A DNA stretch of 64,000 nucleotides, taken from assembly GCA_947493535.1 (NCBI GenBank), contig CANLRK010000009.1, positions 1 through 64,000 of the forward strand. The letters run 5' to 3'. Under the pieces are notes generated by a model. The model saw only the letters and a program-made list of their open reading frames with translations. It was not told where the DNA came from and made no database searches. Shown one piece after another: positions 48,578-56,783 of the stretch. The translations under genes and the position numbers were made by a program. Within the stretch, counting starts at the first letter, position 1; each line of letters starts with the position of its first letter. Origin of the DNA: an uncultured Flavobacteriaceae bacterium. Its GTDB lineage: Bacteria; Bacteroidota; Bacteroidia; Flavobacteriales; Flavobacteriaceae.

Positions 48578-49495
48578 TTATTGCCATAAAGGTTCTTTTT
48601 GCCAATTAAGTTTCATTCCCAATGCATTTGGGTCTACATTAGGATATTTTATAAATAAATCATTTAAACGGGTTGTAAATTGGTTGTTAGGCTGTATGGT
48701 ATTTAATAGATATTTCATTAAACACATATGTACATACAGCTTACTAAACTCGTGCTGTTTTGGTACATTATCTATATCTGTAATCCAAGGATTAGGTGGT
48801 TTTGGCAACAGCTTTACCGTACCTGGAAGATTACGATTCCATAGACGTGAGTGATGCGCACAAAAGTTGCGTATCTGTGCAATAGATTGCAACCAACTTG
48901 GTAAATAGGTATGATTAACTGCACCAAATTCTTGGGCAATACTATCTTTAGAATTAACCTTATGTGTTAAATTACCATATAGTTTTGATAAGTTACCGAA
49001 ACTTACTTGCTCTAAACACTTCCAAGATGGTGGAAACCTTAAATCGTCTTTATGTTTTTTAAAATGATTTTTAATAGTTATGTCCTTGCTTCTTGCTCTG
49101 GTGATTTCTTCTTCAATTTTTGCAAGTGTTCGTGTAAACTGTAATCTATCAATAAAAATCTCTGAATTGCAGAACCACCAAGGGTCAATTTCGTGTGAAA
49201 GATTATAAATGAGTTTGGTTCGTAAACTAATTTCTATTTTTTCAATGACATCAAATAACAATAGGCGTAATTCTGCATCAAAATTATATAATGCTATTAC
49301 GTCTTTAAATCTGCTATTAGGTTTAAAGGTGTGATTTTCTTTATCTTCTTGCATTACATACCAATATTCACCGAGACGGTAGTAACTTATATTAGCCAAG
49401 TATTTTTCTGCCAATGGTACATTAGAGATTTGCAAACCTCTTTTTTGTAATTGAGCAATCTGTTGTTGTATGGTAATTGGCTTTTTGCTAAACAT
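48578..49495 (-). CDS. Abi_2 (AbiD/AbiF-like) abortive-infection HEPN protein
   Basis: A 305-residue protein of the Abi_2 family: ITIQQQIAQLQKRGL, ANISYYRLGEYWYVM, FDAELRLLLFDVIEKIEISLRTKLIY and PPSWKCLEQVSFGNLSKLYGNL. The C-terminal part carries AQIRNFCAHHSRLWNR, an R-x4-H motif (Arg209, His214) typical of HEPN ribonucleases. Family members abort phage infection and are thought to cleave RNA. Some AbiF genes come with a structured RNA. It is the first gene of the operon with the Argonaute gene, behind a structured leader at 49544-49584 and a good -7 box. It is probably the toxic effector held or triggered by the Argonaute. Confidence 0.87.
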   Translation of the reverse strand: MFSKKPITIQQQIAQLQKRGLQISNVPLAEKYLANISYYRLGEYWYVMQEDKENHTFKPNSRFKDVIALYNFDAELRLLLFDVIEKIEISLRTKLIYNLSHEIDPWWFCNSEIFIDRLQFTRTLAKIEEEITRARSKDITIKNHFKKHKDDLRFPPSWKCLEQVSFGNLSKLYGNLTHKVNSKDSIAQEFGAVNHTYLPSWLQSIAQIRNFCAHHSRLWNRNLPGTVKLLPKPPNPWITDIDNVPKQHEFSKLYVHMCLMKYLLNTIQPNNQFTTRLNDLFIKYPNVDPNALGMKLNWQKEPLWQ

Positions 49496-49543
49496 TGAAG
49501 GTTGTATTATTGTTTAACAAAAGGAAGGTATATAAAGCAAAAG

Positions 49544-49584
49544 ACACACCCTGGGACGCTGTTCTAATGGGTAGCGTGGTGTGT
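49544..49584 (-). promoter_or_regulatory. Structured leader RNA of the Abi-Argonaute operon
   Basis: Outer stem ACACACC (49544-49550) with GGTGTGT (49578-49584), inner stem ACGCT (49556-49560) with AGCGT (49573-49577), a 5-nt one-sided bulge and a 12-nt loop. It begins almost at the predicted transcription start and ends 48 bases before the abi start. It may be a leader control element, or an RNA acting with the Abi protein as reported for other AbiF genes. Its match to any known RNA family is not tested. Confidence 0.5.
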
Positions 49585-49594
49585 ACTGTTACTG

Positions 49595-49602
49595 CAAAAG
49601 TA
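49595..49602 (-). promoter_or_regulatory. Promoter -7 box of the Abi-Argonaute operon
   Basis: TACTTTTG on the minus strand matches TAnnTTTG, giving a leader of about 90 bases before the abi ATG at 49495. Confidence 0.6.
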
Positions 49603-49611
49603 CAAACTTTA

Positions 49612-49642
49612 TACCATATTTTACTATTTTTTACCATATTTT
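49612..49642. repeat. Paired 11-bp direct repeat upstream of the Abi-Argonaute promoter
   Basis: TACCATATTTT at 49612-49622 and again at 49632-49642, exactly 20 bp apart (two helical turns) and covering the -33 region. It is a candidate operator. Confidence 0.5.
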
Positions 49643-49660
49643 TTGTTTTCTATTATAAAG

Positions 49661-49690
49661 ATTGCCACGTCGCTACGCTTCTCGCAATGA
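49661..49690. repeat. REP-like palindrome, copy 2
   Basis: ATTGC (49661-49665) and GCAAT (49684-49688) enclose a GC-rich core with CGCTACGCTT, also seen at 25286-25295. I recognise this as a widespread interspersed intergenic repeat. It lies between the last small ORF of the restriction operon and the Abi-Argonaute promoter and may serve as a transcript end. An open frame crossing it on the plus strand is not a gene. Confidence 0.55.
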
Positions 49691-49700
49691 CACTTTTTCA

Positions 49701-49814
49701 TTATTTTTTCGGCTTACTATCTTTTGGTTTTAGCGAATTAGACGGTTTAGAAGTAGTTCTTCCTAAATCAATTTTTACTGTCTTTGTTTTGCTTGAATTG
49801 TTTTGCTTTGCCAT
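49701..49814 (-). CDS. 37-residue basic disordered protein, MAKQNN type 2
   Basis: An ORF of 37 codons starting MAKQNNSSKTKTVK, rich in Lys, Ser and Pro and ending DSKPKK, with no hydrophobic segment. It starts 7 bases after the stop of a second small ORF that begins with the same six residues, MAKQNN. The shared start and tight spacing argue that both are real genes. The function is unknown. DNA or RNA binding, or an inhibitor role next to the restriction enzyme, would fit its charge. Confidence 0.5.
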   Translation of the reverse strand: MAKQNNSSKTKTVKIDLGRTTSKPSNSLKPKDSKPKK

Positions 49815-49821
49815 AATTACA

Positions 49822-49947
49822 TTATTTAGAGGGTGATTGTTTTGGTCTTACAGGTGGTTTTGGCGTTGTACGTCCTTTATTACCTCCGTGTCGAGGTTCA
49901 GATGGTTTTTGACTTGGTTTTGGTCTTGGATTGTTTTGTTTAGCCAT
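49822..49947 (-). CDS. 41-residue Pro/Lys-rich disordered protein, MAKQNN type 1
   Basis: An ORF of 41 codons starting MAKQNNPRPKPSQKP and ending VRPKQSPSK, with a Gly/Arg patch in the middle. It has about nine prolines and no predicted fold. Its ATG shares one base with the TAA of the membrane protein gene (TAATG on the minus strand), a strong sign of translational coupling. It is followed by a related small ORF. The function is unknown. Confidence 0.55.
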   Translation of the reverse strand: MAKQNNPRPKPSQKPSEPRHGGNKGRTTPKPPVRPKQSPSK

Positions 49948-50378
49948 TATTGATATGCGTTAACGATTGTATAAATTAATATTGAAATGATACCTAAACC
50001 TAAAAGGATTATGGATGATAAATTCAATCGAGAGATGATTCTATTTCGGTTGTCAATTCTGTCTATCAAATTGTCGTATTCTATTTCATCGTCTATATCT
50101 TGAATTGTTTGTTCATTGTATTTACTTGACAAAAAATGAGATAGTAAGTTTATAAATAGTGTAAATGCCAATAACACCCAGCCTAATGCAATTACCCAAA
50201 TAACAATAGACTCTTTCAAAGGACTTATTTTATCAATAAACGTGATTGTCAATCCAAGCGCGCCTGATGCAATAAAAGTTATATACTTTTCAAAGTCATC
50301 ATCACTTTTGCTTTTTTGCTCTAATACTGATAGACGGTATTCTTTCCACTCTTCTATTTCCTTTTCTGATTTTCCCAT
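49947..50378 (-). CDS. Three-helix membrane protein in the restriction operon
   Basis: A 143-residue protein with a charged N-terminal helix (KEIEEWKEYRLSVLEQKSK), hydrophobic segments at about 32-50, 58-80 and 118-140, and an acidic coiled linker (TIQDIDDEIEYDNLIDRIDNRNR). I recognise no family with certainty. The topology is like small membrane effectors in defence loci. Its ATG lies 2 bases after the stop of the full-length restriction gene frame, and its stop overlaps the next small ORF. Confidence 0.72.
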   Translation of the reverse strand: MGKSEKEIEEWKEYRLSVLEQKSKSDDDFEKYITFIASGALGLTITFIDKISPLKESIVIWVIALGWVLLAFTLFINLLSHFLSSKYNEQTIQDIDDEIEYDNLIDRIDNRNRIISRLNLSSIILLGLGIISILIYTIVNAYQ

Positions 50379-50380
50379 AC

Positions 50381-50620
50381 TTAACTATTTTCTACAATCT
50401 CTCGTTCTTCTTCTGTTAAACCATATAAATCGTACACCATCGTGTCAATTATTTTTTCTGTTTGGGTGATTTGGGTTTGCAGGTCTTGGGCTTTTTTCTT
50501 GTTGTCCTCAAAGAGTTCGAGCCATTCAAACTCGTCTTTTTTGGTGAGTGGTGTGCCTTCTACCTTTTTAATGGCTTTGTTGAGTTCTTTTATAAAGTCT
50601 GCAAAGTCTAACTCGTGTCA
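50381..50620 (-). pseudogene. C-terminal end of the type IIG enzyme beyond an in-frame TGA
   Basis: Directly after the TGA at 50621-50623 the same frame continues for 79 codons (HELDFADFIKELNKAIKK, then KKDEFEWLELFE and MVYDLYGLTEEEREIVE) to a TAA at 50381-50383. This is the usual end of Eco57I-like enzymes, where relatives as I remember them read QNWHEL, so a TGG Trp codon has become TGA. Either the gene is truncated by 80 residues, or UGA is read through (the next base is C, a leaky context). The frame is intact otherwise. Confidence 0.75.
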
Positions 50621-53600
50621 GTTTTGTAGTTTTCGAGTTAGTTTTTCAAGTTGATTCTTTTTCTTGTAGAAAACAGAAAATAATCTAATACAATTATTGT
50701 ATTTACTATGAAGTTCTATTACTACATCAACTAAATCTTTAAGATAGTCTTGAGGAATAATTTTTTTTATTGGTATTGTGTCTATTTTGTCTCTCCTAAA
50801 ATCATAATAACCTCCCTGTAAAGTCGTGCATATATTTTTTAAATAGAAGAAAATAAGTTTAGAATTTAATAAACCCAGTAAATCTTTGCTACCATTTTTA
50901 ATGTAAAAGTTATTATCAGATAAATAGTATCCATTTGAGTCTAATTGAAAATTACATTGATTGTTAGTACGAGGATAAACAATCTTCACTTCTTCAAAAT
51001 CTTTGTAGTATGCAATATTATCTTGAATCTCAAACCATTTATAAGGTCCTGCTTTACGACCAATTTGCTCTCCATTATTTCGTGGCTTTAATACTTCATA
51101 AAATGGGGTTAAGTATTCAAGAATTACTGGATATTTATTTATGTCGAGACCTCGTCTCGTGAAAAGTATATAATCATTATCATAATCTATATAATACCTT
51201 TTAATAGCTGAACCCAATAAGATAGGTTTGATTATTTCATCTGATGCACCGTTAGAAACTAATTCTTGCTTTTTAGATTCGTTAAAAATGAAAACTTCAT
51301 TTTTACCTGTTAAAACTCCTCTATTAATTTTTCCATCAACAAATTCCGATAACGAAATTGTGTCGTTCTTTATTTTTTCAAGTAGTTTCTGGTTCTTGAG
51401 AGGAACAAAATTCCAAGAATCATCAGTTAATGAGCCAAAAAGCACATCAACTTTATTAGTTTCAAGCGTATTTATGGGGTCAGAGCTACTTGTTCTTTTA
51501 TTGATTTCAGAATATACAAACGACTTTTTGTTATCTTCTTTATTCTTGTTCAAGACATAGATAATTGGATAGGTAGTAGCATCTGCAAAAACAGGGTAAT
51601 CATCAAAATCAAAAAGTAATTCTAAATTGGATTCTTCTTTAATCACTTTTCGTATTTGTTTACCATAAGTGGCTTTTAAAAACTTGTTTGGTAAAATGAA
51701 TGAAAATAGTCCTCTTTCATTCATTAAATTAATCCCTTTTTCAATAAAATAAGTGTATAAATCGGCAACACTATTATAGCATTTATAATGCTTTTCTAAA
51801 TATGGTTTAATATCCTTAAACAATTCTTGTCTAACATAAGGCGGATTTCCAATAATTACATCAAAACCACCTTTATCAAATATCTGTGGAAATTCTTGTT
51901 GCCAATTAAAAGCTTTATCACCTGCAACGGTTTTGCTATCAATTAATGAGTTACCACATTTTATGTTGTTGCTTAAATCGTTGAGTTTACGGCGTGGTTG
52001 TGCTGTACGTAACCAAAGGGATAGTTTGGCAATTTCTACAGATTCTTCGTTGAGGTCAACCCCATAAATATTGTTTTCTAAAATGGTGTTTTCTATATCG
52101 CTTAATATAAGGCCACCACCTAATACTTTTGCTTTTAGCTCATCGATGTAGCGGTGTTCTTTAATAAGAAAATCTAACGCTTGGTTTAAAAACGCTCCAG
52201 AGCCACAAGCAGGGTCACAAATGGTTATTTGCAGTAACCACGCTCTGTAATTATCTAAAACCTCTAATAGTTGCTTTTTGGTGTTTTGGTGTGTCCCTTT
52301 TTTTATCTCGAAATAGGCTTCTTCCTTAAAACCTAATTGGTCTTTTTTCTCTTGGCAAAGTTTACCAATGGTATTTTCTACAATGTATTTGGTAATGTAT
52401 TTTGGTGTGTAGAACACGCCATCTTTTTTACGCTTGCTCTTTTGCTTATCGAACTCGCCACCTTCAATTTCAGCATTAACGCTTTCAATTTCATTAAGTG
52501 AGTTTTCAAAAATGTGACCTAAAATATTAACATCTACTTGACTGCTAAAATCGTATTTAGCGAGTTTGTAGGTGTGTTTATAAAGTAAGTCATCATCAAT
52601 CTCTAAACTATCGAGAATGGCATCCGGTTTAAACAATCCGCCATTGTAGGCATAGATTTCTGCTCTTGAGGTTGTGCCTTTTCTACCTTCATCTAAAAAA
52701 TGAAAGTATTGTTTAAAGAGGTTGTATAATGGGCGTTCATCACCAAAATCGATGTCGGCTTTCCACTTATCTAATATCTGTATTGTTGAGTTTGGTGGTA
52801 ATAAGTCTCTATCTTCCGCAAAGAAAATGAACAGGAAACGGTCTATGAGTTTCTGTGATTTTTTGAATAGGGATAGTTTTACGTTTTTTTCGAGTGCTTT
52901 TAGTTCTTCTACTTCTTGAGACATCTCGGAAAGCTTCGCTTTAGTACCTTCTAAACTTAAATTTTTAAGTTTTTCGGTAGTGCTCGATGTGACAGCTTCG
53001 GATTTAATGCGTTTGGCATTTCGTTTTACGAGGTCTCTAAAGAGTTCGCGTTTAAATACGGAATAGTCGTTGTAAAACTGTTTGGTAATCTTGTCTTCCT
53101 CAACTAAAGACGCTTCTTTAATGGTTAATGGTAGATTGTTGAGAATGTTATCCTTATGTAAGCACAGGTGCATTAAAGCAAATTCTTCGGGCGCTAACTG
53201 AAACAGGTTGAACTCCAAAAACTCGGTAGCATCATTGATGTAAAACCGCAACTTCTCAAAGTTGGATGTGATGACATACACACAACCCTTTTGGTTGGCT
53301 TTATAGTCGAATGCCTGTTTACGGATGCTTTCTAAATCTTTGGTGTTGGTTCCCTTTAGCTCAATAACTCCAATAGCTTTGGTTTCCTTTAAAATAGCTC
53401 CATCTGCTTTTCCTGCTCCTTTTTGGTTTTTAAACTCGGTAGTAATATTAAAATTAGGCTTTGGATTTAGCGTATAACCCAAGACATTGACAAACAGCTC
53501 GTCCAGAAACTTTGCCTGGTATTGCTCTTCTTTAGAGTTTTTAATATTCTCTTGAATGGTAGCATTATGAAAATACTTGGTATATTTTTTATAGGCACGT

Positions 53601-53665
53601 TCTACTACTGAATTATCTTGTTGCGCCAGATATGTTTTTAATACTGATGTTTGAAATAATGCCAT
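50621..53665 (-). CDS. Type IIG restriction-modification enzyme (Eco57I-like), C-terminally cut by TGA
   Basis: About 1,014 residues combining endonuclease and N6-adenine methyltransferase. The PD-(D/E)xK nuclease is near the N-terminus (Asp88, then Glu102-Leu-Lys104 in GVIELKGT). A helical linker leads to the methylase, with SAM motif DPACGSGAFL and catalytic NPPY (in DVIIGNPPYVRQE). The C-terminal target-recognition region ends DKIDTIPIKKI. The frame stops at TGA 50621-50623 but resumes in frame for 79 codons. It follows a controller-type HTH gene by 6 bases. It should methylate and cut unmodified invading DNA, if the shortened protein still works. Confidence 0.88.
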
Positions 53666-53671
53666 TTAAAG

Positions 53672-53971
53672 CTACTTTTTTTGGTTGGTTAAGTTCTTAA
53701 TTTCTTCTTCTACTTTTTTGAGGATTTCCGTAGTGTTGGATTCATCTTTAAGCATATTGACAATTTTATCAGCCATCCAAAACTTTAGTAACTCACTTTC
53801 ACTTTTGTTTAAAGCCTTTGCTAAATCTTCCACTTGTTCCTTTCTGGCAATACGAGTCCCACGTTCAATTTTACTTAATAAGGCGGTATCAATGTTCATT
53901 TGAGAGGCAACCTCACGCAGTAATAGTTGCTTTTCTTCCCTTAACTTCCTTATATAATTACCAAATGTCAT
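53672..53971 (-). CDS. HTH regulator (controller-like) of the restriction operon
   Basis: A 99-residue Xre-type helix-turn-helix protein: NYIRKLREEKQLLLREVASQMNIDTALLSKIERGTRIARKEQVEDLAKAL, followed by a helical tail. I choose the ATG at 53969-53971. An upstream in-frame TTG lies inside a palindrome and is unlikely. It is the first gene of the operon, 6 bases before the type IIG gene. Its small size and the palindrome TTGACTTGTCAA just upstream fit a C-protein that times restriction against methylation. Confidence 0.85.
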   Translation of the reverse strand: MTFGNYIRKLREEKQLLLREVASQMNIDTALLSKIERGTRIARKEQVEDLAKALNKSESELLKFWMADKIVNMLKDESNTTEILKKVEEEIKNLTNQKK

Positions 53972-53983
53972 TTTAGAGATATT

Positions 53984-53995
53984 TTGACTTGTCAA
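53984..53995 (-). promoter_or_regulatory. Palindromic operator of the controller gene
   Basis: TTGACTTGTCAA is a perfect palindrome with a 2-base centre, 12 bases before the controller ATG. A further TTGTC half-site follows at about 54000. This is the expected place for autoregulation by the encoded HTH protein. Confidence 0.55.
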
Positions 53996-54073
53996 TATTT
54001 GTCTAATTTAATAAAAGGAAACAAAAGGAAAGTAAAAAGATATAAACAGTTATTAACAGGTAATGAGGAAGTT

Positions 54074-54115
54074 GAGGATTTGAGGAAATCCATTTAATCA
54101 TTTCCTTAAATCCTC
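54074..54115 (-). terminator. Long hairpin after the DUF3987 gene
   Basis: Arms GAGGATTTGAGGAAAT (54074-54089) and ATTTCCTTAAATCCTC (54100-54115) pair over 16 bases with one mismatch around a 10-nt loop. It sits just past the stop of the DUF3987 gene and before the restriction operon. The U tract is weak, so it may act by RNA stability instead of classic termination. Confidence 0.55.
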
Positions 54116-54126
54116 GAAATCCTTAA

Positions 54127-55878
54127 CTATGTCTTTGCAGGATTTGAGTAGTTATTGTGTGCTTCTCTGTGTATTAATCCTGCATCAACAAATTTGGTAA
54201 TATAACCTTCTGCGGTTTTATGTGGTATGCTCTGTTTTGTGGCTAAATCTAAATACTCTTGTCTGCTAAACTGCTTTGGTAAACTTTCTAAAAAGCGTTC
54301 CTTTCTATTTAATCGTTTTGTTGCTTTTTGCTCAATAGGTAAGTCGTTAAAAACTTTACTACTGTGTTTTACTAAAATTGAAATTATGGTTAGTGCGTTT
54401 TTAAAATCCATATCCTCACATTCTTTAGTTGCGTTTACATCACCATCTTCCATAATACGAAATGCTGTGAATAGCATCATTATCCTAAACGCAATTAAGC
54501 CTAAACGCCTTATCGTTGCGATGTACTCTTCGGGTTGTAGGTTGATGTATTTGGTCTGTAAAGATTCAAAAAACGTATTGAATTGCTGTTGTTGGGTTGT
54601 AGTTAACCGTATTTCAATCTCTGGATTGTTTTTCAGGGTTTTGTACAGTTCTAAAAACTCGCTACCCAATTGGTTGTAGTAATCGTCTAAACCTACTTTA
54701 TTGCTATTTTGAAACACGTTTTTCCAAGTTGGTTTGATATTCATATAGTAGAACATAAAGCGACTGAACAAGCCATTTTCGGCATTGGGTATTAAGGTTG
54801 CCACTTGTTTTGGTGTCCCTGATAATACTGTTGATAAACACGGTTTCTCAATATCTACATATTCTCTATCGGTTCTACGATAATAGCTTATGGTTTCGTG
54901 ATGAAAGGCTTTACGAAATCCATCGGAATAATTACCATAATCGCTTTTAAAGGCTTGTGCTAATGTATCTCCTTCGGTTTCAAAAATTAATCCTCTACCA
55001 TCATTATCAGAAATTAATTGATATACGCCTGTTACACTATTGTTAGCAGGAATAAACAGCATTCGTTCTGGTGGTTTACTCGGTTTTTCCAAGTTTTCAT
55101 CTTTACCCTTGTTCATATTATAAGTTGCCATTTCTGTATTAAATTGTTGCTTTAGAACTTTGGCTTGCTCACGTTTTAACTTGTGAACAGGTTCTACCAA
55201 ATTTTTAATTTGATTAAGCCTGCCTTTACCTGCAGATGCAGGTGCAGTTACAAAAAGATATAAATTAGCAAACACCTTACGTTGGTCGTAGATACCAAAG
55301 AGTTTAGGAAAGCAGGCACTAAAAGCCGTTAAAGCTCCTAACAACAAAATGTCCTTTTCCTCTTGACTGCTCGCTGGATTTACAACTTGTTGTAAAAACT
55401 GCGGTAAGGTATTAAATACCTCATCCGGTATTGTTGGCATTGCTTGGTTGGGTGTATCAACAATAGTTGCAACGTTTGTTGCAACTTCGTTGTTGTACTG
55501 TTGTTTGGTCGGTTTGATACCTGATTGATGTGCGTTATGGTAAAAGGTAGCAATAGTAATTCCGTGTCCTTTTGCATTTAAGCATTTGTTGAATTGTTCA
55601 TCACATTCTTTTGAATCATAGCCCGCATAGTTTTTGCTTATTCGGTGGAAATAATCTCTTCCTGTTTCTCCATATTCTTCAGCTAAAGCAAAACCTAAAT
55701 CTCTCCAAGTGGCATAGCCTCCTGTTATGTCTGTACCTGATTGCTCGATTGCTGAAATGTAGGATTCAATATCGTTATCAGCAACAGCAACAACGTGAGT
55801 TATTGTCTTGTTGCTTTTTGGTTTTATTGGCTCTTTAGGAACTTCTAACCAATCTTTTGGGTTAAATATTTTAGTCAT
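54127..55878 (-). CDS. PriCT-2/DUF3987 helicase-like replication protein
   Basis: A 583-residue protein. The N-terminal 110 residues resemble the primase C-terminal domain PriCT-2 (GGYATWRDLGFALAEEYGETGRDYFHRISKNYAGYD). The main part matches DUF3987, an ATPase-like domain of mobile-element replication genes, with a Walker A-like APASAGKGRLN and later GLIFETEGDTLAQAFKSDYGN and LSGTPKQVATLI. A C-terminal winged-helix-like segment follows. It overlaps the primase-like gene by 4 bases, so the two probably work as primase and helicase for island replication. Confidence 0.82.
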   Translation of the reverse strand: MTKIFNPKDWLEVPKEPIKPKSNKTITHVVAVADNDIESYISAIEQSGTDITGGYATWRDLGFALAEEYGETGRDYFHRISKNYAGYDSKECDEQFNKCLNAKGHGITIATFYHNAHQSGIKPTKQQYNNEVATNVATIVDTPNQAMPTIPDEVFNTLPQFLQQVVNPASSQEEKDILLLGALTAFSACFPKLFGIYDQRKVFANLYLFVTAPASAGKGRLNQIKNLVEPVHKLKREQAKVLKQQFNTEMATYNMNKGKDENLEKPSKPPERMLFIPANNSVTGVYQLISDNDGRGLIFETEGDTLAQAFKSDYGNYSDGFRKAFHHETISYYRRTDREYVDIEKPCLSTVLSGTPKQVATLIPNAENGLFSRFMFYYMNIKPTWKNVFQNSNKVGLDDYYNQLGSEFLELYKTLKNNPEIEIRLTTTQQQQFNTFFESLQTKYINLQPEEYIATIRRLGLIAFRIMMLFTAFRIMEDGDVNATKECEDMDFKNALTIISILVKHSSKVFNDLPIEQKATKRLNRKERFLESLPKQFSRQEYLDLATKQSIPHKTAEGYITKFVDAGLIHREAHNNYSNPAKT

Positions 55879-56783
55879 AATGCTTGATGTCTTTTATGTA
55901 AAAAGGCTGTTGGGTCGTATGGTAAAAAACACGCTCTGGAAACGTCTTTACCTGACTGGTCAACCTCAATGTTATAATTGTGTTTAATGTAATTTGCTAC
56001 TGCTGTGAAATATTCTGAATGTGATACTTCTGAAATATCTATTCTAATAATCCATTTTAAACCATCACCAGATGGTGATATGAATAGCATTTCGGTTTCA
56101 AAATATTCATCATTTAAGAGCTGTGTTCTTAACTCTTGTAGATTCTCTAAATGGTCAAAATCAATGGTTAATAAATTAGAATGCTTTAGCAAATTTTTAT
56201 CGCCTCGTTTTTCAAATATTCCTGAAAGTGTTACGTAATCAAAGCGATTTGCTTTGAATTTACGTGCTTCTTTTACATTGGTAATTGCTCTTAATTCTTC
56301 AGTAATCCTTTTGTATTTATCACTTGTGATTAATGCAAATATTTGATGCAGTCGCAATGTTTCCGCAGGAAATACATTACGAACAGGTGCTTTGAAAAAG
56401 CTACAGTAAGCATACCAGGTATCGTCTGGTTCGTTTAACCATTCTAACTCGTCATTTTCTTTGATTTCTAAATTCAGATGTACTGCTTCATTTATTTTCT
56501 GCAATAAATCAGCTTCATCAATAGTTTTAAAATGATATTTGGCAAATTCAAATACATCACCGTTAAAGGTTTTTAGTTCGGTATCTCTATGGGTTGCAAT
56601 CACTCCATCAATATGAATCCGTAAAGTTTCTTTTCCACCATTAAATGGGTTACGAGTTATCCCGCAGTCCCTTCCTTTTACGGAAAGGACTGTTGTATCA
56701 GGATAATACTGTCTTAACACATAGGCATAAATCTTTAAGCCATAATGTGTTTTGTCTAAAATTGCTTCTCTACTTATTTCCAT
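55875..56783 (-). CDS. VirE-N/BT4734-like primase-polymerase-type protein
   Basis: A 302-residue protein of the BT4734/VirE N-terminal family common in Bacteroidota mobile elements. The signature residues of an archaeo-eukaryotic primase-like fold appear as TIDFDHLEN (the DxD pair), FISPSGDGLKWII (SxGxGxK) and SGKDVSRACFLPYDP. It probably makes primers or helps replicate the island together with the DUF3987 protein. Its 5' end overlaps the HTH gene by 14 bases and its 3' end overlaps the DUF3987 gene by 4. Confidence 0.8.
   Translation of the reverse strand: MEISREAILDKTHYGLKIYAYVLRQYYPDTTVLSVKGRDCGITRNPFNGGKETLRIHIDGVIATHRDTELKTFNGDVFEFAKYHFKTIDEADLLQKINEAVHLNLEIKENDELEWLNEPDDTWYAYCSFFKAPVRNVFPAETLRLHQIFALITSDKYKRITEELRAITNVKEARKFKANRFDYVTLSGIFEKRGDKNLLKHSNLLTIDFDHLENLQELRTQLLNDEYFETEMLFISPSGDGLKWIIRIDISEVSHSEYFTAVANYIKHNYNIEVDQSGKDVSRACFLPYDPTAFLHKRHQAL

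Noticed and set aside
49495-49836. A 113-codon plus-strand frame between the Abi and restriction operons
   Set aside because: It runs across the Abi promoter, leader hairpin and a REP-like palindrome, and it opposes two small ORFs that are coupled to their neighbours. Its product has no family resemblance.
50621-50623. Selenocysteine at the TGA in the type IIG gene
   Set aside because: The position fits a Trp in relatives, and there is no SECIS-like hairpin at the required distance downstream. Truncation or readthrough is simpler.
53972-53995. TTG start eight codons upstream for the controller HTH gene
   Set aside because: The TTG forms part of the palindrome TTGACTTGTCAA. The ATG at 53971 gives the usual Xre length and leaves the operator free.
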